Shown in pieces: positions 46,238 to 55,475 of a stretch of DNA of 64,000 nucleotides (its first letter is position 1; every line of letters starts with the position of its first letter). Below the pieces are notes generated by a model. The model searched no databases. It had not been told where the DNA came from and was given only the letters and a program-made list of their open reading frames with translations. The position numbers and the translations under genes were made by a program. The stretch covers positions 2,728,001 to 2,792,000 of the forward strand of contig NZ_CP043909.1 of assembly GCF_008630915.1 (NCBI RefSeq), given 5' to 3'. Source of the stretch: Acinetobacter suaedae (GTDB taxonomy: Bacteria; Pseudomonadota; Gammaproteobacteria; Pseudomonadales; Moraxellaceae).

Positions 46238-46672
46238 TTAATTCGGTACTTTTGCCTCAAGCAACTGGGCAAACTGCTCTAATGAAATCACAAGACGTTG
46301 CCGCTCATCATCCGTTAAAGCTTGTAAAGCCAGTGAAAAACCTTCAGGTAACGCAGATGGTGATTGATCTAAGAGTTGTTCGCCTTTTGAAGTTAAGCTC
46401 ACATGTACATGGCGACGGTCTTGTGTATCTCGCATTCGTAATACCAAGCCCTTTTCTTCTAGACGATCAACAATTCCAACAACTGTACTTGGACTCACAA
46501 AAATGGCTTTCCCGATCGTAGACATACTACATGGACCCATTTTTGCGATGGTCATAAGGGCAACTAATTGCGGCGTTGTAATCTGGTGAAGTTGAGACAA
46601 TCGTTTGGAGTATAACTCCACACATTGTTCAATCCGCCGAACACTTTGTAAAACACGAACAGCATCATCCAT
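46238..46672 (-). CDS. ectR: MarR-family regulator of ectoine genes (EctR-like)
   Basis: 144 aa from ATG 46672; the frame extends five codons upstream. A winged helix with TTPQLVALMTIAKMGPCSMSTIGKAIFVSPSTVVGIVDRLEEKGLV and the DxRxxHVxLTxxG wing (DRRHVHVSLTSKG) define MarR. Position directly upstream of ectA on the same strand matches ectR in methylotrophs, where it represses ectABC and itself. Assignment as EctR is from context. A GTAC-gtt-GTAC element lies at 46711-46721. Confidence 0.8.
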   Translation of the reverse strand: MDDAVRVLQSVRRIEQCVELYSKRLSQLHQITTPQLVALMTIAKMGPCSMSTIGKAIFVSPSTVVGIVDRLEEKGLVLRMRDTQDRRHVHVSLTSKGEQLLDQSPSALPEGFSLALQALTDDERQRLVISLEQFAQLLEAKVPN

Positions 46673-47175
46673 CTTAATCACGCACAAAAAAAGCTAAACA
46701 CACTATTGTAGTACGTTGTACATGATGTTGTCTGTATTTTCAGAAAAACATTCGTGTTCTATCTATCCGCCTTAATCATCACTCCAAATACATTTGATCT
46801 CTGATACCTTGAGTAGAAATCATTATAGGTAGTGAATATTTCTTCTTCAAATAAATTGATCTCAAATAGTTTCAATAAGAACTATTTTACTCAGAATAAA
46901 CAAATAAAATACTTATTAATCAATAAATTAAAAATCATGTAATTTTATGTAAAGTCAATAAAATAACAATGGTCGATATTTATGAACAAATATCGACCAT
47001 TTCCAACTTTAGCGCATAATCGTGATTTACTGGTCTAATCCACAAACATGATTAAACTTTTAATCTAAATCAACATCAAGTCATACGTGATTGAATCATC
47101 TAAAAGCTTTAAAACAGCACAAATAAAAGTGATTTTTCATGCGTTTTGTAATTCATTTTGACATCAACAAGTACT
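46673..47175. other. 503-bp A/T-rich spacer between ectR and arsH
   Basis: It holds no ORF I can support. Near ectR a small palindrome GTACgttGTAC (46711-46721) is a candidate operator. A hairpin at 46968-47001 probably ends the ars transcript. The rest is A/T-rich with no further structure I could find. Confidence 0.55.
46968..47001 (-). terminator. Hairpin ending the ars operon (probable)
   Basis: Perfect 14-base stem aatggtcgatattt / aaatatcgaccatt (46968-46981 with 46988-47001), six-base loop. On the minus strand it is followed by T-rich gttattttattg. It lies about 175 bp downstream of the arsH stop. Confidence 0.7.
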
Positions 47176-47895
47176 TTAAATTGAGCGTTGATTGACTCGC
47201 TTAGACAACTCTTCCGCGGACTCCTTTCGCTCCGAATAACGATCTGTGAAATACTGACTTTGTCCACGTGTGAGCAAGGTAAATTTAAACAACTCTTCCA
47301 TCACATCAACAATACGATCATAGTAAGACGAAGGTTTCATGCGACCATCCTCATCAAACTCTAAAAATGCTTTAGGAATCGAAGACTGATTTGGAATCGT
47401 GATCATCCGCATCCAACGCCCCAAAATACGCATTTGATTAACACTGTTAAAGGACTGCGAACCACCACTGACTTGCATCAATGCCAAGGTTTTACCTTGC
47501 GTAGCACGAATCGCACCACCCGCAAGTGGAATCCAATCAATCTGTGATTTAAAAATTGAACTCATCGAACCATGACGTTCAGGTGAACACCATACCATTC
47601 CCTCTGACCATGCCAATAACTCATGTAATTCTTTGACCTTTGGATGTTCCATATCAGCATCTTCAGGTAGAGGTAAACCTTTTGGATGGAAAATTCTCAC
47701 CTCAGCACCCAAGTATTGCAAAATGCGTCCTGCCTCCATCACAGCTAAACGACTATAAGAGCGTTCACGATTTGAACCATATAACAATAGAATACGAGGT
47801 GGATGTTCCAACTCTACCGCCTGAATCTGTTTAAATTCAGGCTTAGCTAACAGTTCAACTTCGACATTTGGGACATCAATATCAAATTTGTTCAT
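47176..47895 (-). CDS. arsH: ArsH, NADPH-dependent FMN reductase (organoarsenical resistance)
   Basis: 239 aa flavodoxin-like. The FMN/phosphate motif [16 protein letters not shown] (about residue 40), [23 protein letters not shown] and [19 protein letters not shown] are typical ArsH. It oxidises trivalent methyl- and aryl-arsenicals. It starts 14 bp inside the end of acr3 (overlap 47882-47895), so translation is coupled. Terminal gene of the ars transcript. Confidence 0.95.
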   Translation of the reverse strand: MNKFDIDVPNVEVELLAKPEFKQIQAVELEHPPRILLLYGSNRERSYSRLAVMEAGRILQYLGAEVRIFHPKGLPLPEDADMEHPKVKELHELLAWSEGMVWCSPERHGSMSSIFKSQIDWIPLAGGAIRATQGKTLALMQVSGGSQSFNSVNQMRILGRWMRMITIPNQSSIPKAFLEFDEDGRMKPSSYYDRIVDVMEELFKFTLLTRGQSQYFTDRYSERKESAEELSKRVNQRSI

Positions 47896-48934
47896 TAGGA
47901 AAATACTTCTTCTTCAACCATAGTGAAACACTCACCAGTGCAATTAATACTGGAACCTCTACCAACGGACCGATTACAGTCGTAAATGCCACTGGAGAAG
48001 CTAAACCAAACGTCGCAATCGCCACAGCCAATGCCAACTCAAAATTATTACCAGCCGCCGTAAATGAGATCGCCGTAGTTCGAGGATAATTATTCCCCAT
48101 TGCTTTACTCATAAAGAAGCTGATAAAAAACATTAAGACAAAATAAATCGTCAATGGAATTGCAATGCGAATCACATCTAAAGGTAAGCTCACTACATCA
48201 CTACCTTTGAGACTAAACATCGCCACAATAGTGAACAATAATGCAAGCAAACTTAAAGGGCTGATCTTAGGTAAGAACGTATTTTGATACCAATCTAACC
48301 CTCTAGATCTCACCAAAATCAACCGCGTAAAGAAGCCAAGTAAAAATGGAATGCCAAGATAAACCAATACCGCATGAGTAATGGTCCAAAAGTCAACATC
48401 AATAACCTGCCCTGCTATCCCAAAATAAGGTGGTAAAACAGTTAAAAATAACCATGCATAAGTACTGAAAAATAAGATCTGGAAAATACTATTGAACGCG
48501 ACCAAAGCCGCAACATATTGATTATCACCGCAAGCAAGTCCATTCCAAACCAACACCATTGCAATACAACGTGCCAACCCAATCAAAATCAAGCCAGTCA
48601 TATACTCTGGATAACTATGCAAAAAGATGATCGCCAGTAAAAACATGAGGATCGGTGCAATCAACCAATTCTGTACTAGAGATAAAACCAAGGTTTTCTT
48701 ATCTTTAAATACTTCTGGCAAGGTTGCGTAATTTACTTTAGCTAACGGTGGATACATCATCAAAATCAATCCAATCGCAATTGGGATATTGACGGAATCC
48801 ACACTCATTTCGTTCAATCCGACAGAAACTTGCGGGAAAAATACACCGATCGCCACCCCAAGTCCCATCGCCAGAAAAATCCAGAGAGTGAGGTTTCGAT
48901 CTAAAAAGGACAATCCTGATTTAGCCATGTTCAA
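47882..48934 (-). CDS. acr3: ACR3-family arsenite efflux transporter
   Basis: 350 aa with ten hydrophobic helices; the hallmark cysteine-containing stretch [15 protein letters not shown] (about residue 120-135) carries the conserved Cys of Acr3, and [19 protein letters not shown] (about 290) is the second conserved motif. It exports arsenite. The gene starts 5 bp after the arsC stop and overlaps arsH. The start may be the ATG at codon 1 or 3. It is often called arsB, but it is not the ArsB family. Confidence 0.96.
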   Translation of the reverse strand: MNMAKSGLSFLDRNLTLWIFLAMGLGVAIGVFFPQVSVGLNEMSVDSVNIPIAIGLILMMYPPLAKVNYATLPEVFKDKKTLVLSLVQNWLIAPILMFLLAIIFLHSYPEYMTGLILIGLARCIAMVLVWNGLACGDNQYVAALVAFNSIFQILFFSTYAWLFLTVLPPYFGIAGQVIDVDFWTITHAVLVYLGIPFLLGFFTRLILVRSRGLDWYQNTFLPKISPLSLLALLFTIVAMFSLKGSDVVSLPLDVIRIAIPLTIYFVLMFFISFFMSKAMGNNYPRTTAISFTAAGNNFELALAVAIATFGLASPVAFTTVIGPLVEVPVLIALVSVSLWLKKKYFPNEQI

Positions 48935-48939
48935 TCCAG

Positions 48940-49413
48940 TTAGTCGATATGTGAGATTTGATTAATCGCAGCAATTTTTTCTGGACGTGTCATATTAGTA
49001 AAATCATGTGCAAATAGCGCATCAAGACGGCGATTAATATGATCAACGGTCTCTTGGAAAGCTTTGAGCTTTTCATCTTTTGGTAATTCTAAATGAGAAG
49101 GATCCGCCAAGCCCCAATGTGCCTTGATTGCACCACCTAGATAAAGCGGACATGCTTCTTGTGCCGCAGAATCACAAACCGTAATCACCACATCAGGTTG
49201 GTATTGCTCACAATCATCGATGGTCTTACTCCACAGCCCATCCGTTTCTAGTCCTAAACTTTGTAAGGTTTCAATAGTCAATGGATGCACTTGTCCTGAA
49301 GGCTTGCTGCCCGCACTATAAGCTTTCCATCCTACTGGCGCACGATGATTAAAAAGCACTTCTGACAAAATGCTACGACAGCTGTTACCTGTACATAAAA
49401 AAAGAAATTTCAT
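48940..49413 (-). CDS. arsC: Arsenate reductase, low-molecular-weight phosphatase type (thioredoxin-coupled)
   Basis: 157 aa. The P-loop CTGNSCRS near the N-terminus (Cys7, Cys12, Arg13) is the CX5R active site, and DPSH is the general-acid loop. The pair in [12 protein letters not shown] supplies the further cysteines of the Cys relay used with thioredoxin. It reduces arsenate to arsenite for Acr3. It starts 6 bp after arsR and is followed closely by acr3. It is a different family from the ArsC at 49799. Confidence 0.94.
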   Translation of the reverse strand: MKFLFLCTGNSCRSILSEVLFNHRAPVGWKAYSAGSKPSGQVHPLTIETLQSLGLETDGLWSKTIDDCEQYQPDVVITVCDSAAQEACPLYLGGAIKAHWGLADPSHLELPKDEKLKAFQETVDHINRRLDALFAHDFTNMTRPEKIAAINQISHID

Positions 49414-49419
49414 AATGTC

Positions 49420-49746
49420 TTACTCACAATAACTTTGTGTTGATAGCGTCGCTAATGTTGAAAGATTACCCACTGACGTGGTGCTTAATATTTTCAAGAT
49501 GTCATGGCACCAATCAGGCAATTGTGGATTAATACTGTAATACACCCATTGGCTCTGTCGTCTGTCTTGCAATAACCCTGAAGAACGCAATAAAGCCAAA
49601 TGTCTAGAAATCTTTGGTTGGCTCAGTTGTAATTTTTCGGTGAGATCACATACACACAATTCTTTATTTTCTACGACTAAGGTGACGATATTGAGACGAG
49701 TTTCGTCCGATAAACATTTAAAAAAATTGACTTGATCCATATCCAC
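49420..49746 (-). CDS. arsR: ArsR/SmtB-family arsenic-responsive repressor
   Basis: 108 aa winged helix. The arsenite site ELCVCDLTEKL (Cys-x-Cys of the alpha-3 type) is at about residues 28-38; LQLSQPKISRHLALLRSSGLL is the recognition helix and DRRQSQWVYYSI the wing. It releases DNA when arsenite binds. It lies between two arsC genes and starts just downstream of a palindromic site, so autoregulation is likely. Confidence 0.95.
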   Translation of the reverse strand: MDMDQVNFFKCLSDETRLNIVTLVVENKELCVCDLTEKLQLSQPKISRHLALLRSSGLLQDRRQSQWVYYSINPQLPDWCHDILKILSTTSVGNLSTLATLSTQSYCE

Positions 49747-49756
49747 CTCTAAATCT

Positions 49757-49770
49757 CATATTTGAATATG
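49757..49770. promoter_or_regulatory. Candidate ArsR operator upstream of arsR
   Basis: Perfect inverted repeat CATATT-TG-AATATG in the 52-bp space between arsC (49799) and arsR, placed where it would overlap an arsR promoter. The assignment is by position and symmetry only. A looser A/T palindromic stretch lies upstream of the 49799-50233 arsC near 50255-50290. Confidence 0.6.
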
Positions 49771-49798
49771 CAGATAATCACATATAAAAACTAAATAT

Positions 49799-50233
49799 TT
49801 AATTTACTCTTTGCCCATTTTCATCAATAACTTGCTCACCATCTTCTTTGATAAAAGCGCCTTTTTGTGGCAATGGCAAAATATCTAAAACTACTTCAGA
49901 TGGGCGGCTTAAGCGCGTACCCAATGCCGTCACAACAAAAGGACGATTAATCAAAATCGGATGTTCAAGCATAAAATTAATGAGTTCTTTATCGCTCCAA
50001 TCCTCACGTTCCAGTGCCAAATCACGATATGGATCGACATTTTTACGAATCGCATCCCTTACAGATAAACCAGCATCAGCGATCAGTTGAATCAACTTTT
50101 CTCGCGAAGGTGGTGTTACTAGATATTCAATTACTGTTGGCTCAATCCTTGTATTACGGATCAAAGCCAACGTATTTCTAGACGTCCCACAAGCTGGGTT
50201 ATGGTAAATCGTTACATCTAAAGAAGCTGTCAT
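49799..50233 (-). CDS. arsC: Arsenate reductase, glutaredoxin-coupled (R773-like)
   Basis: 144 aa of the Spx/ArsC thioredoxin fold. The catalytic Cys lies in YHNPACGTSRNTLALIRN, with later Arg residues (KNVDPYRDL, LINRPFVVT, GTRLSRPSEVVLDIL) that bind arsenate. It uses glutathione and glutaredoxin. It is upstream of arsR on the same strand with its own promoter region. The presence of two unrelated ArsC types in one locus is notable. Confidence 0.96.
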   Translation of the reverse strand: MTASLDVTIYHNPACGTSRNTLALIRNTRIEPTVIEYLVTPPSREKLIQLIADAGLSVRDAIRKNVDPYRDLALEREDWSDKELINFMLEHPILINRPFVVTALGTRLSRPSEVVLDILPLPQKGAFIKEDGEQVIDENGQRVN

Positions 50234-50508
50234 TTGGATTCATCCAAGCTTTATATTCTTATATATTTATATACGAATTAGCATATATAAACAATGTACA
50301 TCAAATTTATTTTTTCCTTCTATGCGACATAAACTTTGACCTTTATCTATATTTATATAACAAAATCAAAAATAAAGAAGCCACAACGATTAAATTGTGG
50401 TTTACTCTATTTCACGATTCTCAAGATCTTAGTAACACTATTTGCTCAGAATAAAAAGGTTCTTAACTTTGATTTGATCGGATTGATTCGAAATTCCAGT
50501 TTCAAAAC

Positions 50509-51102
50509 TTAAAATGATGTAATTGCAGAAAAAGCCAATGGCATAGCAAAGAAAGTTAAGATACAAGATGCTGTACGTTGTAAATTACGCTGATTCAACC
50601 AAGCGATTTTGTTTGAAATTAAAACTGTTCCAAAAGCAATCCATAAAAATGCAATCGGTGTAATCAGTGCCAAAAATGTTCCCATATGAATTATATATTC
50701 ATGGAGATTCAACCAAACTGTAGGCGGAAAAATTGCCGAAGCAAACAACAATGCTTTAGGGTTAAGTAAAGTAGCGAAAAACAAAGCTTTTGATGTAATC
50801 AATGGTTGATTTAGATCTATCTGCTTAGTTGAAGTTATCCATAGTTTAATTGCTAAGTAAATAATAAAAGCGGCGCTCAACAACTTTATAAGAGGTGGTA
50901 ACCAAGGTATATAGTGTGAAACTGATTCAAGTAAAAACCCCCATGCAGTAATTGCAATAAAATACCCCAGAACCTCAGATGGAATTAATTTAAGTGAACG
51001 TTTGATACCAATTTGAATTCCAGATGACGCCAATAATGTATTCGTTGGACCTGGTGTAAGTAAGATCGTAATGATCAAACCAAAGAATAAAAATGTCACC
51101 AT
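50509..51102 (-). CDS. LysE/RhtB-family amino-acid exporter-like protein
   Basis: 197 aa from ATG 51102, with AAGG upstream. About six hydrophobic helices and the family motif LLTPGPTNTLL (about residues 15-26), followed by GIQIGIKRSLKLIPSEVLGY, define LysE/RhtB. It exports an amino acid or small derivative; the substrate cannot be read. It is separated from ars by 275 bp and has its own spacer before dusA. Association with the ars or ect genes is not shown. Confidence 0.88.
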   Translation of the reverse strand: MVTFLFFGLIITILLTPGPTNTLLASSGIQIGIKRSLKLIPSEVLGYFIAITAWGFLLESVSHYIPWLPPLIKLLSAAFIIYLAIKLWITSTKQIDLNQPLITSKALFFATLLNPKALLFASAIFPPTVWLNLHEYIIHMGTFLALITPIAFLWIAFGTVLISNKIAWLNQRNLQRTASCILTFFAMPLAFSAITSF

Positions 51103-51619
51103 AAACAAATACCTTTGCTAAATTGTGCAGGTGCACTATGGCAAAATAGATAGAGTTTTGTCGACAAAGTGGTTGTAACAAAAAATATTTACCACTAAAT
51201 TTTAATATAAAAATCAATAAACTAAACAAAATACAATTTTCAGTCTACTTAAACAAAATATGTGAGAGGCATCACCTTTTATCATGTTTTAGCCAATTAA
51301 ACTTTTTTTAATTCATATATTATTCTGATTATTCAGAACAATTTATGATCTAGATTAAAATATATGAACGTTAAAGTGATCAAAACTCACTCTCTTTTGA
51401 ATGACTTACACATGTCTCCATAAGCAAATGTACTGCTTGTCGTTTTATGCTAATATTGCGCGCAATTGGCCCATTGATCATTCAGCAAGATCAAGCACGG
51501 GCTAGCATTTTCGACCTCTTCCTCCGATCCAATGTATTGTATTCAGCCCATACAAATATGTGCAGTGTATTCCTTTTGCTTGATTACAATCCGATTAGCT
51601 ATTTAAGGTATGATTTTTA
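51103..51619. other. 517-bp spacer upstream of dusA
   Basis: No ORF supported. An extended -10 (TGC TAATAT, 51448-51456) with no clear -35 is the best dusA promoter candidate, leaving a leader of about 160 nt. The rest is A/T-rich. No integrase gene or attachment-site repeat was seen, although dusA is a known insertion hotspot. Confidence 0.5.
51448..51456 (+). promoter_or_regulatory. Candidate extended -10 promoter for dusA
   Basis: TGC followed by TAATAT fits an extended -10. The -35 region (about 51428-51433) is poor, so confidence is limited. No other promoter-like pair nearby looked better. Confidence 0.4.
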
Positions 51620-52639
51620 ATGACGCTTAAGCAAACCGTTGAAACCATTGAAAGCCCTCGAATCAGTGTTGCACCGATGATGGATTGGACAACGAAGGAC
51701 TATCGTTTCTTTGCGCGTTTGTTTAATCCGAATGTTGTCTTATATACCGAAATGGTTACTACAGGCGCAATTATTTACGGTGGCGCAAATCGTCATTTAG
51801 ACTTCAATAAAGAAGAACACCCAATCGTATTACAGCTCGGTGGTTCCAATCCGCAAGAGTTAGCAACCTGTACCAAAATGGCTGAAGACTGGGGTTATGA
51901 TGAAGTCAATTTAAATGTTGGTTGCCCAAGTGATCGAGTACAAAATAATAAGATCGGTGCATGTTTAATGGCGGAGCCGAATCTGGTTGCTGAATGTATT
52001 CATAGCATGCAAAAAGCTGTATCGATTCCTGTAACCGTCAAGCACCGTATTGGTATTGATGACATGCAATCCTATGAAGAAATGCTGCATTTTGTCGATA
52101 CTGTCGCTGCAACAGGTTGTACCCATTTTATCGTGCATGCACGTATCGCGATTTTGCAAGGTCTATCACCAAAAGAAAATCGAGAAGTGCCACCGCTACG
52201 CTATGAAGATGTTTATCGTTTAAAACAAGAGCGCCCACATCTTACGATTGAAATTAATGGTGGTATCAAAACCGTTGATGAGACACAACAACATTTACAG
52301 CATGTTGATGGCGTCATGATTGGACGTGAAGCGTATCACAATCCTTATTTGCTCGCTGAAATGGGACAACTTTGGAATCTAGCGGCACCTGATCGTTTTG
52401 AAATTATGCAACAAATGATGCCATATATTCATCAACGTGTTGCAGAAGGCGCACCATTATCAATTATCACACGACATATCCTTGGCTTGTTTCAAAACTT
52501 GCCGGGTGCTCGCAAATGGCGTCAAGCCCTAAGCGGTGGCAATGCAAAAACCATCAATGATATTGAAAATGCAATCCAAAATATCCAAGCAGCCATGCAA
52601 CGCACCGAAGATTATATTCGAGCGCAAAAGTGTGATTAA
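51620..52639 (+). CDS. dusA: tRNA-dihydrouridine(20/20a) synthase DusA
   Basis: 339 aa flavoprotein that reduces U20/U20a of tRNA D-loops. APMMDWTTKDYRFFARLF opens the FMN barrel; QLGGSNPQELA, NVGCPSDRVQNNKIGACLM (catalytic Cys in GACLM), TVKHRIGIDD, HFIVHARIAILQGLSPKENR and EINGGIK follow. The N-terminal coding region, where prophages and islands integrate in other genomes, is intact. It is followed by a hairpin. Single-gene unit. Confidence 0.96.
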   Translation: MTLKQTVETIESPRISVAPMMDWTTKDYRFFARLFNPNVVLYTEMVTTGAIIYGGANRHLDFNKEEHPIVLQLGGSNPQELATCTKMAEDWGYDEVNLNVGCPSDRVQNNKIGACLMAEPNLVAECIHSMQKAVSIPVTVKHRIGIDDMQSYEEMLHFVDTVAATGCTHFIVHARIAILQGLSPKENREVPPLRYEDVYRLKQERPHLTIEINGGIKTVDETQQHLQHVDGVMIGREAYHNPYLLAEMGQLWNLAAPDRFEIMQQMMPYIHQRVAEGAPLSIITRHILGLFQNLPGARKWRQALSGGNAKTINDIENAIQNIQAAMQRTEDYIRAQKCD

Positions 52640-52650
52640 AATCACACTTT
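52627..52650 (+). terminator. Hairpin at the dusA 3' end
   Basis: Ten-base arms aaagtgtgat / atcacacttt (52627-52636 with 52641-52650) with loop taaa that includes the stop codon; the following T content is modest, so it is a weak intrinsic terminator. Confidence 0.55.
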
Positions 52651-52895
52651 ACCTCTTTATTCAATAAAAATGAAATATTATTTTACAAATCAATTTATTT
52701 AAACTAAACAAACTTCAAAGGCATGATTAAAAACAAATTATTCATGCCTCATTTTCTCTAAGTGATTCATCACATCATAGAAATGATACATTATTACATT
52801 ACAAATGACTTTTTAGACGTTTTTTCGCTTACCATGTCTTCCGCCAAGAGTCTGGCATTTAGTCTGGTTATTTAGAAATGCGATAGAGTTTGAAG

Positions 52896-53351
52896 ATGAT
52901 TTATGATGCGCCCTCAGTTGATCACAGTATGGTTCACACCCCACCTCATCAATTGATTGTGACCACCCCAAAACAGCCTTCAATAGATGTAATGACATTT
53001 GCTCAAAAGTTAACTCGTCGAGCATCTTATCGTAGCTCCTCACAATGTGCGAAGTTTGTTCGTATCGCATTGCAAGCAGCTGGCGCCAATATTGTAAATC
53101 ATCCTGTTGCAGCATCTGACTGGGGAAGAACCTTACAAGATATTGGTTATAAAAAGATTAGTCCTGCTTTTGACAATCCACAAAAGGGTGATATTTACAT
53201 CATTCATCGTACTGCCAAACACCGCTATGGTCATATTGCTGGCTATTCTGGTACACAATGGATTTCCGATTTTAAACAACGTAGTCATGATATTTACAAA
53301 GATAAAAACGTGACGTATAGCTACTACCGCTTAAGTTCAAATTATATCTAA
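52896..53351 (+). CDS. Small cysteine-amidase-like protein (NlpC/P60-CHAP superfamily, Tae1-like?), uncertain
   Basis: 151 aa from ATG 52896; an in-frame TTG lies two codons earlier. The pattern SSQCAKFVRIALQAAG (Cys51) and RYGHIAGYSG (His113), followed by an Asp in ISDFKQRS, fits the Cys-His-Asp papain-like fold of peptidoglycan amidases; it recalls the T6SS effector Tae1 (CSGFV..., YGHVAV). There is no clear signal peptide. No immunity gene is adjacent: tcdA is convergent. It could be a wall hydrolase, a T6SS effector or a cytosolic enzyme; family placement is by eye. Confidence 0.6.
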   Translation: MIYDAPSVDHSMVHTPPHQLIVTTPKQPSIDVMTFAQKLTRRASYRSSSQCAKFVRIALQAAGANIVNHPVAASDWGRTLQDIGYKKISPAFDNPQKGDIYIIHRTAKHRYGHIAGYSGTQWISDFKQRSHDIYKDKNVTYSYYRLSSNYI

Positions 53352-53358
53352 TCAAAGC

Positions 53359-53381
53359 AAGGGCTGTGATCATCAGCCCTT
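53359..53381. terminator. Terminator between the amidase-like gene and tcdA
   Basis: Stem aagggctg / cagccctt (53359-53366 with 53374-53381), seven-base loop, followed on the plus side by ctttgt. The convergent tcdA stop lies in the right arm. Confidence 0.75.
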
Positions 53382-54164
53382 CTTTGTATCTAACTTTTTC
53401 AGAACTTCTGCCACTGCAACCATCGCAAAGCTTGATGTCACCACTACGGCTGACCCATAGCCACCACAGCGCAAGCCAGCACTTGGATTAAATGCTGTAT
53501 CTTCCGATGTCGAACAAGCTTCTGTATTTGAAAATGGGTTGTCGATAGAATACACACACGTAATCCCAAACTTTTCTTTAGGCTTCTTGCAGATACCTTT
53601 AGAGCGCAATTGAGCGCGTAATTTTGCCAACATCGGATCTTGTTCTGTCTTTGATAAATCTGCGACTCGTATCTTTAAAGGATCAAGCTTACCGCCTGCC
53701 CCACCCGACACAATTAACGGGATCTTGTTAAAACGACAATGCAGCATCAATGCGAGTTTGGCTTTGACATCATCGATACAGTCTAAAATGATATCGGGAG
53801 TAGGAGTTAAAACCTCTTTGATATTCTCAGGTGTTAAATAGTCATCAATCACATTCACTTGCATACGTGGATTGATCTGACGACACCGCTCTGCCATCAC
53901 TTCGATTTTTTCTTGTCCCAAAGTGGATGTCATCGCTGGAAGCTGACGATTAATATTCGATGCGGCAACCACATCCATATCAACAATAGTTAACTCACCG
54001 ATCCCTGTACGCGCCAACGCTTCTACTGCCCAACTCCCAACACCACCAACACCGATCACCATCACATGACTGTTTTCATAATGGCTAAATGAACTTTCTC
54101 CATAAATTTTTGCCACACCAGCAAAACGGCGGTCATATTCATCATTTACAGGCAAATCAGTCAT
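53373..54164 (-). CDS. tcdA: tRNA threonylcarbamoyladenosine dehydratase TcdA (CsdL)
   Basis: 263 aa E1-like (ThiF/MoeB fold). The nucleotide motif VIGVGGVGSWAVEALARTGIG (about residue 37), DMDVVAASNINRQL, and the later Cys-containing region (CGGYGSAVVVTSS) match CsdL. It dehydrates t6A37 to cyclic ct6A with ATP. It ends at a terminator stem, and MFS gene 54227 lies 62 bp upstream on the same strand. The CsdA/CsdE partners are not in the window. Confidence 0.95.
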   Translation of the reverse strand: MTDLPVNDEYDRRFAGVAKIYGESSFSHYENSHVMVIGVGGVGSWAVEALARTGIGELTIVDMDVVAASNINRQLPAMTSTLGQEKIEVMAERCRQINPRMQVNVIDDYLTPENIKEVLTPTPDIILDCIDDVKAKLALMLHCRFNKIPLIVSGGAGGKLDPLKIRVADLSKTEQDPMLAKLRAQLRSKGICKKPKEKFGITCVYSIDNPFSNTEACSTSEDTAFNPSAGLRCGGYGSAVVVTSSFAMVAVAEVLKKLDTKKG

Positions 54165-54226
54165 AACAGTGGTGGTCTATATCTTTTAATCAAAGCACTA
54201 TTTTAACTCGTTTAATATCTTTTGGG

Positions 54227-55420
54227 TTAGGTAGATGAGACTTTGATTGCAGATCGATGACGTCCACTTAATATCATCAAAATTATAAAAATAACAACAC
54301 TGATCGATAAGGCCAACAAATTGGCATTCATCCAACCCAGCTTAGTCAGAATTGGTGCAGGGAGGAAAGCACCGAGTGTAGCAAATAAGGCAATCATGGT
54401 TTCATTCATGCCTTGTACACGATGCTTTTGCTGATCATTTAAACCAGCCAAGAGCGTAGATGCACCTGAATACGCAAAGTTCCAGCCTACACCCAGAATA
54501 ATCAGTGCAATATTGATATAAATTCCTTCTTGTCCAAATATTGGAATCAAAGAGGACAGCATCAACAAAATAAAACCGATATAAATTGTGCGATGTGTTC
54601 CCCAACGCTGAATCAGCTTAGATACAAAGAATGAAGGAACAAACATGGCCAAAACATGTAGCTGAATAGAAATCGAAGCATAATGAAATGAATGGTGTTC
54701 CTTTAAATGCAGGGAAGACATTATCATCATGACATTCATAATATAGTAAGCAAATGCCCCACTGATCACAGCCACGACAATCATATTAATGGGCAATTTA
54801 GCTCGTTGTAGCGACTGGGTCACAACTTGCTGTGCTTGCAGTAATTTAAATTTTTGGTTCCAAATATAAAGAATTGGTGACAACAACAATGCCAACAAAC
54901 TGAAAATTAAGTAAATCGCAGTAAAATCAGGTAAACCTTGCACCTGTTGAAATTGGATCGCCAAAACAGGTGCAATAATCGCAGCGACGACGCCACCAGA
55001 AATAACCATCGCTGTGGCTTTGGGGATTAAATCAGAATCGAGACGATCCGAGGCAGCAAAACGATAAAAGTTAGCCGTAGAAATGAATAAGCCTAGCGAA
55101 AAATGACTAAGACACAATAAATAAAACTGTTCACTTTGTAAGGCGAGATAGCCAAACACACCTGCTAAAAAAAGACAAATGCATCCAAACTGAAATACCA
55201 AATGTCGCCCCAACTTTTTCATTAAAAATGAAAAGATAAAAGTCGTCAGTAACATGGCCAAGAATTGCAAACCATAAGGTACTGTCGCCAAAGTCTGAGT
55301 AGGTGCGAGCTTTAAGCCAACAATCGCTGAAACCGTGACCGACAATACTGCTGCAATTAAATTAAATGCTTGAGCAACCAATAAATAATAAACATATCGC
55401 GGCAGCTGATTCAAAACCAT
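54227..55420 (-). CDS. MFS transporter, unknown substrate
   Basis: 397 aa with twelve hydrophobic helices, MFS fold (FLMKKLGRHLVFQFGCICL between TM2 and TM3; KLIQRWGTHRTIYIGF in the second half). The N-terminus is MVLNQLPRYVYYLLVAQAFN. It resembles sugar/drug antiporter-type MFS proteins, but no substrate motif is visible. It is transcribed toward tcdA with a 62-bp gap, and a terminator separates it from acnA. Confidence 0.85.
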   Translation of the reverse strand: MVLNQLPRYVYYLLVAQAFNLIAAVLSVTVSAIVGLKLAPTQTLATVPYGLQFLAMLLTTFIFSFLMKKLGRHLVFQFGCICLFLAGVFGYLALQSEQFYLLCLSHFSLGLFISTANFYRFAASDRLDSDLIPKATAMVISGGVVAAIIAPVLAIQFQQVQGLPDFTAIYLIFSLLALLLSPILYIWNQKFKLLQAQQVVTQSLQRAKLPINMIVVAVISGAFAYYIMNVMMIMSSLHLKEHHSFHYASISIQLHVLAMFVPSFFVSKLIQRWGTHRTIYIGFILLMLSSLIPIFGQEGIYINIALIILGVGWNFAYSGASTLLAGLNDQQKHRVQGMNETMIALFATLGAFLPAPILTKLGWMNANLLALSISVVIFIILMILSGRHRSAIKVSST

Positions 55421-55475
55421 GATTCCTAGAAATTAATCGTTATCACATTAACGCTGAAAAGCTAACATTCAAATA

